Positions 22,697 to 33,648 of a DNA stretch of 64,000 nt are shown one piece after another. The translations under genes and the position numbers were made by a program. Each line of letters starts with the position of its first letter. Position 1 is the first letter of the stretch. Source of the stretch: Picochlorum sp. 'celeri' (Eukaryota > Chlorophyta > Trebouxiophyceae); NCBI GenBank assembly GCA_010909725.1, contig JAACMV010000010.1, forward strand, positions 783,501 through 847,500. The letters run 5' to 3'. The notes below the pieces were generated by a model. The model ran no database searches and had not been told where the DNA came from. It saw only the letters and a program-made list of their open reading frames with translations.

Positions 22697-25049
22697 TCAA
22701 CAAAAGATAAAGGTTCCGTCCTTGATTCCGGACGACCGTGATAGCATTTTCTTGGCCCTTGCTGAGCCAACAATCCTTTCCAACCTGAGCAGGTCAAATT
22801 TGCTGAAGACGACATTCATGGTGCTTCCTTGGGATGACTCTTCGATGAAATTTCCAAGTTCTGCATAGAATTGAGGGTGATCTGGGAGTTGATAAAAGTA
22901 GACATCCCGTATGCCTCGAATCCTGTGTCGATTGTAAAACTGTGCTCTCTCTGTATAGACAAGTACCCTCCGTCGTGCATCCGCGAAATACGATCGCGCT
23001 CTTGCCATGTCCTTTGTGGTGGAATATTCACTCAGAGTGACGAAGGAAGCTGCCTCTTGTCTGAGATAATTTCGTACTTTGACAAAGTCAAAGTATGAGG
23101 GGACATACAAGAGCTGCCCACCCAGGTGGGATGCCTCTCGAATCAATGGCCACATCTCGGACTTGAAATATTCGAATCGAGCATCGACCTCATCTGCAGG
23201 AGTTGCGATCGGTTTCTGTATGCGGTGGAAGACGTGGCGCAGTTGCGGGATGATTGACTGAAAGATGCCCTTCTGCACATGCTTCCATCGAGCCATGCCT
23301 GAGTGATTCATGCAGTAGTTGGACATGAGTGACTTGATTTCTGGAGATTGAAAGCTGCCAAGAATGATGTTTTGCCGATAATATTTTGCTTTTCCATCAA
23401 TGTACCAGTCTCGAATCCTCATAATATCTGTATCATGCTGCTGCTTTGGAATACTATTGAGAGTGTCAAAAATTCTGATGACATGCTGCCAATTCTGCAT
23501 CAGTAATACATCTACTCTGACGGTAAGAACGATTTCAATGGATGATAAAAAGTCTGACGGGTCGGGCTCGTCCTTTGATTTGGACCCCTCCTCCAATTTT
23601 GTAGCCAGAGCAAGTGGGGAGGCCACCAGAATGTCAGAGTCATAAAAGTCTGTGAACAACCTGATTGAGCCTCTCGTCATCTTTATACCAAGTCGGAAAT
23701 GATCATCACAATTTCCATCAAAGAGAACTTGGTGTTGCTTTGGTTTGAGAGATAATGCAATCTTTTCTCTTTCTGTCATGATTTGCTCCTCCTCTGGCAC
23801 ACCAAATTCTTCATCAAAGCGAGATCTGTTCTTCACAGTATCCGTTCTTGTTTCCTGGATTCCTAACGAAATAAGCCTATCAACAATCTTCTTAGCTTGG
23901 TGTCTAAAAGGCGCAAGGATGAGAACTTTCGGACGAACGAAACCCTGGTCTTGAAAGGCTGCTTGTGGCTCTTCAGCATTCTTGACCTTTTCATTATTCT
24001 TTTTTATCCGCTCTGATGAATTCACTATATGGTTGAGAATATGAAGCAGTGCAGCATCTGTCACTATATCTTTTTCATCTGCATACATGTAAGTCATAGT
24101 TGATGAGCATGTGTAACACTCTCTGAGAGACATGTTCGCCACAGTACATACCTTGTTCCTTTTTCAGAGGATATTTATAAAGTGGATACCAAACATCCAT
24201 GTACGAATTCATGATGCCAAAAAGCACCGCCTGCTTTCGCGATTCAAAATCTCCAAATCGTTTCTTCTTGTGGCTCTCCTCGACCTTGTGGACCTGTTTC
24301 CAACGAGAAGCCACCCTACTTCGTATGCGATAGTCTTCCAAGGACTGCGAGACTGTGCTGGGACATGCACCATCTTTGCTTACTTCCAACGAGGCACCCA
24401 CCTTGCTCCAGCACTGAGATGATTCTGGAGCTACGAAAAATTCCTTACGGTTTTGCTGCACGGACTCGGGCTCCAGAGATTCCACTGACATGTCCAAATG
24501 ATTTCCGAAAAAGTCCTCATCCCTGAGAGAAGAATGGTCTAGCTCACCATCATCATGTAGAGCAACCACGTCTTCGTCATCGGTATCATGCGCAGAATCA
24601 TCGCCATCGCGCTGTTTAACGACATCACCATGGTCGTCATCAATCTCAAGATCAGTCTCCTTGAGCAAATCCTTGTGCTCCTCAGCTACTGCCACAGCCA
24701 AGTCCTTGTGCTCGGACGCAAGAGAAACCAAAAGCGATTCATATGCCTTTGCTCTAGATCCACCGTCCTCCACAACAATGTCTTCATCCTGTGCACCTTC
24801 TTCGCCCTGTTCCTGAATCCAATTCTCCTCCTTCACGTACGAGGCAAACGACTCTTTCAGTTCCTCCACCGTCTGACCAGCCTTGAGCACACCCAGCCGT
24901 CTCAGCTTTTTCCATGACGTTTTTGTATTCTTATCCAAAAGCTGTTGGATAATATCTACCCCAATGCGCTGATAGAGATCATCATCTGTTGTTTTGTTGT
25001 GGGTACGTTTTCGCTTGCCTGACAACAGAGTATTGAGAGCACTTGTCAT
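22697..25049 (-). CDS. UTP25: U3 snoRNA-associated protein 25 (SSU processome)
   Basis: Two exons, 25049-24152 and 24078-22697, with a 73-nt intron (gtatgt...tatgcag) that keeps frame; 759 residues. The acidic N-terminal half leads into RSRVASRWKQVHKVEE and the conserved MNSYMDVWYPLYKYPLKKEQ. The C-terminal half has the UTP25 pattern: RPKVLILAPFRHQAKKIVDR, GNCDDHFRLGIKMTRGSIRL, FTDFYDSDILVASPLALATK, the NWQHVIRIFDTLNSIPKQ block, and LLYVPSYFDFVKVRNYL, EYSTTKDMARARSYF. UTP25/DEF is a helicase-fold protein that has lost the catalytic motifs, and I see none here. It acts in the nucleolus in 18S pre-rRNA processing. Its head-to-head neighbour BMS1 works in the same particle. Confidence 0.94.
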
Positions 25050-25586
25050 GGCGTAATGAGGATATCTAGATAAATATTTACATGCATTATAGTGATATAT
25101 TGATACTAGTCGATGAGATGGTGTATTTTACTCAAGAATGGACATCATGGAATGGGAAAGTGGCATGCATGGGAGTTTGGGTATTTTGCAAGGAACGAAA
25201 GATCCATTGAAAATGGCGTATCCATTCCACTGACCCATTAAGTGAATACATGTACATGTTTTAGATAGATATAGGATGAGCATGGGTACGTAATGGGTGC
25301 TATGTGGTGAAATGGGTGTCACCATGCACGGTTGGAAATTACTGGCGAATTCATATCCAGTGTTTGGTGCATTTGGCCTGATTGATCGTCTTGTATCACA
25401 TTTTTGTGTGTTAAATAATTCGAATCCAGAATATAGGGACACCGTTGTGATGTTGGAGTGGTGTTGCATCCCTGCATTCTTGAACTCTATGAGCTCAGCC
25501 GACTAACGTCACTCTATTGACATTTATGCAGCATTTTACGGCTTTTTATAACACAATAACATCGTTTGTGTGCGGAAAAGATCACT
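25050..25586. promoter_or_regulatory. Bidirectional promoter region of UTP25 and BMS1
   Basis: 537 nt separate two divergent SSU-processome genes. It contains a 12-bp palindrome ACATGTACATGT at 25248-25259 near the middle. Open frames of 113 codons (minus, 25469-25128) and 69 codons (plus, 25297-25506) overlap each other and match nothing I recognise; I treat them as chance. Confidence 0.5.
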
Positions 25587-28500
25587 ATGAGTGCTGAGGG
25601 TGGCAAATCTCATAGGAAGAAAAAGGCTGGGAGGAAGGCGGACAAGAAAAAGCTTGCCAAGAGCAAGAAACACGGGGATGAGGATGGAAAGCAATCAAAT
25701 TATAACATGGATCCTGAGGTTGCTGCAAAGAGGAATCCGCGGGCTCTTATATTCTCCTCGAAAGGCAAGGCCAAGATTCAAAAGGCCAGGACTGCAGAGA
25801 AGGAGCAGAGGCGTATGCATGTCCCTGCTGTTGAGCGACTCAGCGATGAGCCTCCTCCTTTTACGGTACTAGTGCATGGGCCTCCTGGAGTGGGAAAGAG
25901 TACCCTGATTCGATGCCTGATCAAGCATTATACGAAGCAGGACATCAAAGATGTCAAAGGACCAGTGACTTTGGTTGCTGGAAAGTCAAGAAGGCTTACG
26001 TTTATTGAATGCCCGCAGGATATGACGGCCATGATAGATGCAGCGAAATATGCTGATCTTGTGCTGTTGTTGATCGACGGGGATTTTGGTTTTGAGATGG
26101 AAACATTTGAATTTCTGAATTTGATGCAAGTGCATGGGTTTCCCAAAGTCATGGGTGTGCTGACACATTTGGATACGTTTACGGATACAAAGGCCCTGAA
26201 GAAAACTAAAAAGGTTTTAAAGCATCGATTTTGGTCGGAAATTTATCAAGGGGCGAAATTGTTCTACTTGTCAGGCATTAAGAATGGGAGGTATTTGAAC
26301 AGGGAGGTGCTCAATCTGGCACGCTTTATTTCAGTGATGAAGTTTAGACCCCTTTCATGGAGACAAAATCATCCTTACTTTATTGTTGATCGATTTGAAG
26401 ATACGACGTCTCCTGAAGCGATTCGGAAGAATCCAAAATGTGATAGGGACATTGCTGTGTATGGGTATCTCAGAGGCACAAATTGGAAACAGGGAACAAC
26501 AGCCCATATTGCTGGAGCAGGGGACTATAGACCGACGGAAGTTGAAGCAATGCCGGATCCTTGTCCTCTGCCAAGTCAGATCAAGAAGAGAGGGCTCAAT
26601 GAAAAGGAGCGATTGATCTATGCACCAATGTCTGATGTTGGGGGTCTTTTGTACGATAAGGACGCCATGTACATTGATATTCCAGATTGGAAGGTTCAAT
26701 ATAGTGCGATGACTGTGGATAAGAATGACGATAACGAAGGAGAGACGTTGGTGAGAGGACTGCAGGGAACCAAGATGACTGTGGATGAAAAGCTGCAGAA
26801 TTCCAAGATTCAATTGTTTTCAAGAGGGCCTGGTTTCGTTGGTCATGACGATTTCATGGATGATGAGGACATCGAAGCGTCAGATGAGGATGACAGTAGC
26901 GATGGCACGAGTGACGAGGACGAACCAGCTCGAAAAGAAAAAGAGGCACCGACTGAGCAAGTAGTTGAACACAAAGGCCGAAGTAGGAGAAGAGCAATCT
27001 TCAGTGAGCATGCAGCGACTGGGTACGATGACGCCATACTTGATAGTGACAATGATGACGACGATGATGATGAAGAAGATGGATACGAGGTTTCATCCGA
27101 AGACGACGGTGAAGGCATGGGGATGGCATCAAAATGGAAGAGCATGTTTCAGAGCAACATTGCAGCACTGTTCTCTTCTCGAGGTGCAGATCTTCAGAGC
27201 TACATCTACGGAAATCCCAATGCTTCCATCCGTAAGGAAGATACAATGGCTACGCAGCATGCAGACTCTGATAGTGATGATGATTTATTCTTCCTCAAGA
27301 GATCAGGCAAGGGAAAGAATGCCAAAGAGGATCAAACTGATAACAAAGAGAATATCCTTACAGATATTGATTCGCTGGACGCTACAAAACACTCAGCTTC
27401 TCAATCATTAGAAAACGATATCGTTGAAAAATGGAGCAATATGGAGGACCTGGAACAGCTCAGGGATAGGTTTGTCACTGGAGACTGGGAGGCAGGGCAA
27501 GCAAGGGATGATGCTCGCCCTGAGGATGATGACGATGATGAGGTCTACGGCGATTTTGAAGACATTGAAACGGGTGAGGTATTCAAAAATAGCGACGATG
27601 TGGTCACTCAGACTGCCGCCAAGGCATTATTAGATGTGAAGAAGGAGGAATTGGCTGCCAAGAAGGCTGCAAAAAAGGCAGCATTTGATGCCGCATACGA
27701 CCAAGGAGGTACGAAAGCAGTCGAAGACACTCTAGGGGAGGAGGGAGAGCCAAGCAAAAAAGAACGAGTAGAAGAAGAAGAAGAAGCGGAAACCTACTAT
27801 GACGAAATGAAGCGCGAGCTTGGAGACAGAGCACGAAAGACCAAGGATGCCATGGACGCTCTCGATCCAGTTCAACGCGTAGCAATGGAAGGTCATCGCC
27901 CCGGGGCATACATACGAATGCGTTTCTCTGGCATTCAATACGAGCTGGTCGAGTATTTTGATCCAAGGTATCCAGTTTTAATTGGCGGAGTCGGCAAGTC
28001 TGAGGAATCTCAAGGCTACATGCAACTGCGTTTGAAACGACACAGGTGGTATCCCAAAATTCTCAAAAATAGAGACCCGCTCATTTTTTCAATCGGATGG
28101 AGACGATTCCAAAGTATGCCAGTGTTTGCAATAAAGGATAACAATGAACGGCACAGAATGCTAAAATACTCTCCAGAGCACATGCATTGCCTTGCAGCTC
28201 TATGGGGACCCCTTGCACCTCCTGGAACCGGTGTCATTGCCATCCAAAAAATGTCATCATCTATCAAACATTGGAGAATATCTGCAACGGGAGTCATATT
28301 GCAATTGGATGCCACATTGAACATTGTCAAAAAGTTAAAGTTGGTTGGCACACCATTCAAAATACATCGCCACACAGCATTTGTGAATGGTATGTTTAAT
28401 TCCCAATTGGAAGCAGCAAAGTTTGAAGGAGCAAGTGTACGCACTGTGTCAGGTATACGAGGAACCATTAAAAAATCCCTGCGAGTTGGATCCATGGCTG

Positions 28501-29354
28501 GAGCAAGAGATGGAAGTTTCAGAGCTACGTTTGAAGACAAACCCTTACTTAGTGATATAGTATTTCTTCGAGCGTGGGTTGGTGTTGACATTCCTAAATT
28601 TGCAAACCCTGTCACTGATCTTCTAGGACCAAGAATCCAGGAACAAATGAAGAGGGATGAGAAGGAGCGCAGGAACACCAAAAAGGATGGAGAACAAGCC
28701 CCCATCCCAACAGCGCAGGCACACAGTATTGCAGCCTTTGAACCTTGCCATAAATTCCTTGGCCCAAAGAAGGGTTACGTCTTCACCATGGGCTCCCAAG
28801 GTCTAGGGTACTATGAAGATATCCCTGCAACAGGTACTCACGGGTCCTCAGCAGGAGCGATTGCATCAGACACAATGCCTGTCGATGAGGAATCCAACCA
28901 ACTTCAAGGATGGGTTCCTATGAAGTCTGTCGCAGACATCCGCAGGGAACGAGGCATCGGAGCTCCCAGGCAGAATGACTCCCTTTACAGGGAGATTGAG
29001 AGACGCCCCCGAGTATTCAATCCTCTCAAGATTCCAAAATCCCTGCAAGCAGATCTTCCTTTCAAGAGCAAACCAAAGATACAAGCTCCACGAAAGCGCA
29101 AGACTCTGGAGCAAAAGAGAGCTGTGGTGGTAGAAGGCGAAGAAAAGAAGAAGCTTACCCTTGTATCCCAGCTGAATGCCATCAGAAATGTCAAGGCACA
29201 AGCACGCAGAGAGCAGAGAAAGAAGTACCAAGAAAAGGTAGCTAAAAGGGCCATGGAAGAGGAGGCGTGGCGCAGAGAATATAATAAAGAAGAACGAAAG
29301 AAGAGGTATGTCTTGCAGGGCCACAAGGACAAGAAGAAAAGAATGAATTCCTAA
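25587..29354 (+). CDS. BMS1: Ribosome biogenesis GTPase BMS1
   Basis: A 1255-residue single-exon protein. It opens with a Lys-rich segment (HRKKKAGRKADKKKL), then the AARP2CN/BMS1 N-terminus (AAKRNPRALIF). The GTPase core has the P-loop VHGPPGVGKSTLIRCLIKHY, ECPQDMTAMIDAAKYADLVL, LLIDGDFGFEMETFEFLNLM and VMGVLTHLDTF (NKxD-equivalent THLD, usual for Bms1). A long acidic middle (~430-720) follows, then the DUF663 C-terminal domain (PGAYIRMRFSGIQYELVEYF, IGWRRFQSMPVFAI, GTIKKSLRVGSMAGARDGSF, LRAWVGVDIPKFANPVTDLL). It ends with a basic coiled coil. Bms1 binds Rcl1 and U3 snoRNP to mature the 40S subunit. The start is the ATG at 25587; seven in-frame codons upstream lack an ATG. Confidence 0.96.
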   Translation: MSAEGGKSHRKKKAGRKADKKKLAKSKKHGDEDGKQSNYNMDPEVAAKRNPRALIFSSKGKAKIQKARTAEKEQRRMHVPAVERLSDEPPPFTVLVHGPPGVGKSTLIRCLIKHYTKQDIKDVKGPVTLVAGKSRRLTFIECPQDMTAMIDAAKYADLVLLLIDGDFGFEMETFEFLNLMQVHGFPKVMGVLTHLDTFTDTKALKKTKKVLKHRFWSEIYQGAKLFYLSGIKNGRYLNREVLNLARFISVMKFRPLSWRQNHPYFIVDRFEDTTSPEAIRKNPKCDRDIAVYGYLRGTNWKQGTTAHIAGAGDYRPTEVEAMPDPCPLPSQIKKRGLNEKERLIYAPMSDVGGLLYDKDAMYIDIPDWKVQYSAMTVDKNDDNEGETLVRGLQGTKMTVDEKLQNSKIQLFSRGPGFVGHDDFMDDEDIEASDEDDSSDGTSDEDEPARKEKEAPTEQVVEHKGRSRRRAIFSEHAATGYDDAILDSDNDDDDDDEEDGYEVSSEDDGEGMGMASKWKSMFQSNIAALFSSRGADLQSYIYGNPNASIRKEDTMATQHADSDSDDDLFFLKRSGKGKNAKEDQTDNKENILTDIDSLDATKHSASQSLENDIVEKWSNMEDLEQLRDRFVTGDWEAGQARDDARPEDDDDDEVYGDFEDIETGEVFKNSDDVVTQTAAKALLDVKKEELAAKKAAKKAAFDAAYDQGGTKAVEDTLGEEGEPSKKERVEEEEEAETYYDEMKRELGDRARKTKDAMDALDPVQRVAMEGHRPGAYIRMRFSGIQYELVEYFDPRYPVLIGGVGKSEESQGYMQLRLKRHRWYPKILKNRDPLIFSIGWRRFQSMPVFAIKDNNERHRMLKYSPEHMHCLAALWGPLAPPGTGVIAIQKMSSSIKHWRISATGVILQLDATLNIVKKLKLVGTPFKIHRHTAFVNGMFNSQLEAAKFEGASVRTVSGIRGTIKKSLRVGSMAGARDGSFRATFEDKPLLSDIVFLRAWVGVDIPKFANPVTDLLGPRIQEQMKRDEKERRNTKKDGEQAPIPTAQAHSIAAFEPCHKFLGPKKGYVFTMGSQGLGYYEDIPATGTHGSSAGAIASDTMPVDEESNQLQGWVPMKSVADIRRERGIGAPRQNDSLYREIERRPRVFNPLKIPKSLQADLPFKSKPKIQAPRKRKTLEQKRAVVVEGEEKKKLTLVSQLNAIRNVKAQARREQRKKYQEKVAKRAMEEEAWRREYNKEERKKRYVLQGHKDKKKRMNS

Positions 29355-29445
29355 TTCCTAAACAAGGACATGTCCATAGATATTTTTGCTTCTCCGTCTT
29401 CCAAATCAATCACGTGTAATAAAAAATCATTAGAATAGATACTTC

Positions 29446-30340
29446 ATGGCATCGTATTTACGAGCCTTCATCGAAGGTATGCAACACGAGGACAATCTTC
29501 CCATGTCTTTTGCCACAATAGGCCATGGAGAGCTGACAAGGGATATTTTCAACCCCAAGACGCTTAATTGTATCGATGATCTTTTTATAAATCGCATAAT
29601 CGGTGCCTGCAGGTGTAACAGAGCTTCCAGATGAGCTCAAGCGGCACTTTCGAGGTTTGAGGGAACTTGATGCTCGGGTCAATAGTTTGCAGAAACAATT
29701 AGATGAGGATATGGTATTACAATTAAAAAATGCTGCTGCTGCTCCGGTGAGCAATGGAAAAGCCAAGCGGCAGAAAAGTAATGCTCAGAAGGGTGTGCAG
29801 GACCAGGACGTTGGTGATCCAGATCTGGCCCAGCGTATTCAGGAGAATATGAATCAGATTATGATGATTTCAGAGGAGAAAGTGAAGCGAGCACAGCAGG
29901 TGTACGATTTGGTAGATCAGCATATTAGAAAATTGGACAAGGATTTGAAGAATTTTGGGGCAGAAGTATCCAAAGAGAGGGATCGATTGGACATCCCAGT
30001 TCCTGTGCGAGAGCAGAAGAATACTGTGGATCAAAGCAGCGGTAGGAAGAGGAAGGAAATGCCTCGATCAGATGCAGAGGCACCTGTGGAAGTAGATCCC
30101 AACATGTCAGCAGAGCAATTGTACCAAGAGGCCCTCGCTGTTACCGATCCGAATGAACCAAAGTACTGCTACTGCAATAGAATATCATTTGGGGAAATGA
30201 TTGCATGCGAAAATGATGATTGCCCGATCGAATGGTTCCACTTTGGTTGTGTTGGACTGACCCCAGAGAATAGGCCTGTAGGCCAATGGTTCTGTGATGA
30301 ATGCAAAGCAGAATTACGACGACAGAAACAAATAAAATAA
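29446..30340 (+). CDS. ING-family PHD-finger protein
   Basis: Two exons, 29446-29476 and 29613-30340, with a 136-nt intron (gtatgc...cctgcag) in frame; 252 residues. The tiny first exon gives MASYLRAFIEG and joins VTELPDELKRHFRGLRELD, the typical ING N-terminal helix that binds histone acetyltransferase/deacetylase partners. A Lys/Arg-rich NLS region follows (SGRKRKEMPRSD). The PHD at ~205-250 (YCYCNRISFGEMIACENDDC, PIEWFHFGCVGLTPENRPVG, WFCDEC) keeps the aromatic cage residues (first Tyr, Met of GEM, and Trp) that read H3K4me3 in ING1/2. It probably targets a HAT or HDAC complex to active promoters. Its stop is 5 nt from the stop of the convergent uL18 gene. Confidence 0.92.
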
Positions 30341-30345
30341 TATTA

Positions 30346-30728
30346 TTATACAAGATGTAGCCCAGAAGCAGTCATTTGTGTTAACAGCGCTGCTATTTTC
30401 CCATGGTACCTCTGGCCCTGTTTACGTTTCCACTCGACCCCTTCCACACCCTTTTCCAATGCTCTCTTGGCTAAAACTTCACCGACTCTACATGATATAC
30501 CAGGCACAATGTTATATTCCACTCGCATGATACACATAGAAAGCCCAAATCAACGTACTTTGTACTTGCAACCTTGTCAGAAGTCGACGACAGGTCCTGT
30601 CTCAGGCTTTTCTCAATAGTGGATGCTGCGGCAACTATATGACCGTCAGCCTTTCGAACTATCTGGGCATATGTGTATTTATTTGATAAGAATAACTTCA
30701 AACTATACGGCTTCAGGGCTGAACTCAT
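30346..30728 (-). CDS. Organellar ribosomal protein uL18 (bacterial type); 5' end unresolved
   Basis: Exons ...-30559 and 30487-30346 with a 71-nt intron (gtacgt...atgtag) in frame. Across the junction the product reads KLFLSNKYTYAQIVRKADGH, AAASTIEKSLRQDL, KVASTKVGEVLAKRALEKGV, KRKQGQRYHGKIAALLTQM: a bacterial-type L18 core, so mitochondrial or plastid. It binds 5S rRNA in the large subunit. The ATG at 30728 gives only the core (~103 residues). In-frame codons upstream (RIRRI, SSIEPIAVVLEK, preceded by a good acceptor gtgcgtgcag near 30792) look coding, but no in-frame ATG is there, so a first exon with the targeting peptide is probably missing from this call. The gene ends 5 nt from ING. 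Confidence 0.82.
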
Positions 30729-31000
30729 TGAAAAGATTCGCCGAATTCGCTTTTCTAAAACAACAGCGATGGGCTCGATCGAGGACTGCACGCACAGATG
30801 GAGCGGCGATGTTTGATATTTGCTCGATGAACACTTTACAATATATACAGTGTAGTAATTGGATAGGATTGTCACGAATTGATATCTAATCAGAGAATTC
30901 TCGCGATGATTTTATCATACTAATCATGGAAAAGGATTCCATATACATGGCCATGGCCACAGGTAACTACTGCTCACAACTTGATATTCTACATATATAA

Positions 31001-32482
31001 TCATTCAGTCTCAATGTCCAAGTACTCATGAATGGTGACAGCCTTTGGATGTACCACTATCTTTCCAGAGACAGTCTGCTGATGGGAGAAAATCAGTGGC
31101 ATGTACTCTCTGTCACTGGAGGGGAACTTGGCAGTTTTGAAATGGTTGATCAAATTATCTCTTCCCTGCACCCGAGCGTACTTGATCTCACAGACTTTTT
31201 TGGAATTATATTCATCCCATCTTTTGTTGTGGAATGTATCATAGAGCTTGGCGGCGTTTGCCCCGGAGAGAAAGTTGATAAAGGCATATCCAAGGCCGCA
31301 CTTGTTTCGGAAATCAATTGGCAGGTAGAAGAAATCGTATGTACCGCTCAGGCCAGCCTTGTCCAACATATCAATCATTATCTCCTGGCCATATTTATTT
31401 GGGATATTTCGAATCATAATGGTTTTTCTGGCATCAGGATCAGACAGAGCTTCAGTCCTGTTGAATTCAAAGTCTGATGGGTTATAGGCTCCTCCTGCTC
31501 TATTGCTTCTTGCTATTCTTGCGCTTGCTCTAGCCTCTCCAGATTTCTTCGTTGGTGTCCCGGTTGGAATATCATTGGATGATGGAGGACCCCGTTGCTG
31601 CATTAAATTCATCCTATCCATGTGATGGGACACATCATAGTCCTGAGGTACTGGCGGAGGTGGAACATAGTAGTACTGTCCTCCTGGCGGACTTCCATGT
31701 GGAGGAGAACATCCATACATCATCATCTGAGGAGGCGAGCCCCCTTCTCCTGGAATGTTGATGGGCACACTAAAGAACCCAGGACCAATTGGTGGTGACC
31801 CTCCACCAATATAGGCAGGGGGAGACCCAGGTCTGTCATAGCTTCCACCTTGGTACATGGGATATCCACCATGATGGTATGGCATGTGCTGGTGATGATA
31901 GTGGTGGTACATGTCATGGTGATGTGCTGCCTTGGCAGCATCCTCATCATCACCTTCTTCCTCCCCAGGTTGCCCCGCCTCACCATGCTCTGGCATCGCT
32001 CCTGTAGGACTTCCAGGCATACCAGTAGATGCCTGCATCATCGCCATATACTGGGCATACGTCACATGCCCATATGGGTGCCCCATTGGAAGGATTCCCT
32101 GGGGAGATTCCCATCCCATTGCATGCCCACCCTGACCACCAATGTGACGCCGATCAGGCGAATGTATAGTCTTTGGACCAGATTCATTGGTGTTTCCATC
32201 GTCCTTGGACCCCTGGGCAGGCATGGAATGCGTGCTCACACCATCACCACTTGTGCCCTGGTCAACCATGCCGTTTTCAGGTACCACGTCTGCCGAAGTA
32301 TATGGCTGCTCTTCGTCCTCTTCAGTATGCTCAGATATATTACTTGATACAGAAGAGTCTGAAGACACAAATTCAGCCGCAGAGTGATTCAATCGGTATT
32401 CCTTGGCCTGCTTCAACAGAGTCGTTGCCTTGCCCTCACTGACGACTGCAATAGAATGAGTCGTTTCAGGACCGATGCACAT
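31001..32482 (-). CDS. Mei2-like RNA-binding protein with single C-terminal RRM
   Basis: A 493-residue single-exon protein. The last ~130 residues are the Mei2 C-terminal RRM: KTIMIRNIPNKYGQEIMIDM, LSGTYDFFYLPIDFRNKCGL, GYAFINFLSGANAAKLYDTF, NKRWDEYNSKKVCEIKYARV and QGRDNLINHF. This RRM is atypical and specific to Mei2-like proteins of plants, algae and fungi, where it binds non-coding RNA and controls meiosis or differentiation. The N-terminal two RRMs of plant AML proteins are absent. Instead ~100-330 is a low-complexity Gly/Pro/Met/His region with a His/Tyr tract (HHHDMYHHYHHQHMPYHH) and PPG-type repeats, a likely disordered, phase-separating segment. The ATG at 32482 is the first; an upstream exon is not excluded. 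Confidence 0.87.
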   Translation of the reverse strand: MCIGPETTHSIAVVSEGKATTLLKQAKEYRLNHSAAEFVSSDSSVSSNISEHTEEDEEQPYTSADVVPENGMVDQGTSGDGVSTHSMPAQGSKDDGNTNESGPKTIHSPDRRHIGGQGGHAMGWESPQGILPMGHPYGHVTYAQYMAMMQASTGMPGSPTGAMPEHGEAGQPGEEEGDDEDAAKAAHHHDMYHHYHHQHMPYHHGGYPMYQGGSYDRPGSPPAYIGGGSPPIGPGFFSVPINIPGEGGSPPQMMMYGCSPPHGSPPGGQYYYVPPPPVPQDYDVSHHMDRMNLMQQRGPPSSNDIPTGTPTKKSGEARASARIARSNRAGGAYNPSDFEFNRTEALSDPDARKTIMIRNIPNKYGQEIMIDMLDKAGLSGTYDFFYLPIDFRNKCGLGYAFINFLSGANAAKLYDTFHNKRWDEYNSKKVCEIKYARVQGRDNLINHFKTAKFPSSDREYMPLIFSHQQTVSGKIVVHPKAVTIHEYLDIETE

Positions 32483-32842
32483 TGCAAAATATAATTTCAG
32501 TATGTAATTTTGAATGCATCAATGTATGCATACGGTTTGTGCGGGGTGTCCTCGTATATTCCCTCGGTCCCACCCATGGGAATAGATGCTCCAAGAGATG
32601 CCGACCAAGGGAATCGTCCGCAAAAAGATTCCCTGGCCAGGGATCCCTTGATTCGCCAGGAGGGAGGAAGATTCTACCATCACCATGATATACAGAGGGT
32701 CCGCACACAACAAAAAATCAAATCTTTCTTGCAGTTCTACTCTGGTTGGATGGAGAGTATCTCTACCACTGCACATCTCGATAGAGCGATTCATTGAGGT
32801 TTGACTGCAGTGCCTAGCCCCAATCAGGAGTTTCAAACCATA

Positions 32843-32860
32843 TGGCATGCATGCATGCCA
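32843..32860. repeat. Perfect 18-bp palindrome
   Basis: TGGCATGCATGCATGCCA is fully self-complementary; it is the longest perfect palindrome I found in the spacers. Confidence 0.85.
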
Positions 32861-33422
32861 AAATTAGTCCACTGCTATACTTGAAAGATACATTCACAGT
32901 GACACGGAAATTTGGGCAATATCCACAACATCTTATTATTTCTCTAGGGACAGGGTGTAAGCAAGTTGAGAGAATGTTCTCACTACGGACTAGTCGACTT
33001 ACAATGGTCTATTGATCAGCATCATTCTGTGCTGATGTCCTTGTTGTATAGACATCATGTAGACATATATGCAATCATATATAACGCTGATTTACGTTGT
33101 ATATGGAAGACGAGACGTGATCGATCTATTGTGACTTTCTTGTGACATACGAGCGCCCATGTGCATAAGAGACAGACTTCTCCCACTACCACAACAAGGA
33201 GAAAAAGCAACGACGTGGAAATTCTTTGATCCTTCCGATTATCATTTCAGAAGCCTATTGCAAATAATGCTATCCAATACCCAATGAATAGAACCGACAC
33301 TAACGAGAAAAAACGGGAGGTTGCGGCACTTGCAGGGGATGCAGTCATGGCAGAAAATGGAACTCCGCTACCCTCCTCGTCTCAATGTGATGGATATTGG
33401 GTTATCTAAACCGTATCGGCGC

Positions 33423-33447
33423 ATCCAATTGGATCATTGCAATGATC
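33423..33447. repeat. Two overlapping perfect palindromes (12 and 16 bp)
   Basis: ATCCAATTGGAT (33423-33434) overlaps GATCATTGCAATGATC (33432-33447). The core CATTGCAATG of the second recurs in the palindrome at 33649-33660. Confidence 0.85.
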
Positions 33448-33648
33448 ATCAACCATGATTGGCAGACATGTCTGGCTTTTGGCATGGGTTATGAGCGCAC
33501 TGGTTCATCTTCAAATGTTTTCGAATTCTATCCTCGTGCATTCAAACGCACTTGGAATTAACTGAGCTCTATCTTCATTCGCTTGTTGCCTAGGGATGAG
33601 AATGCATAGGTAATCCTGGCTTTGTCAGACACTCCTAATGCATCAAAA

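Noticed and set aside
25128..25506. Overlapping open frames (113 codons minus, 69 codons plus) inside the UTP25/BMS1 spacer
   Set aside because: They overlap each other on opposite strands, have no recognisable motif and no splice-compatible extension; most likely chance.
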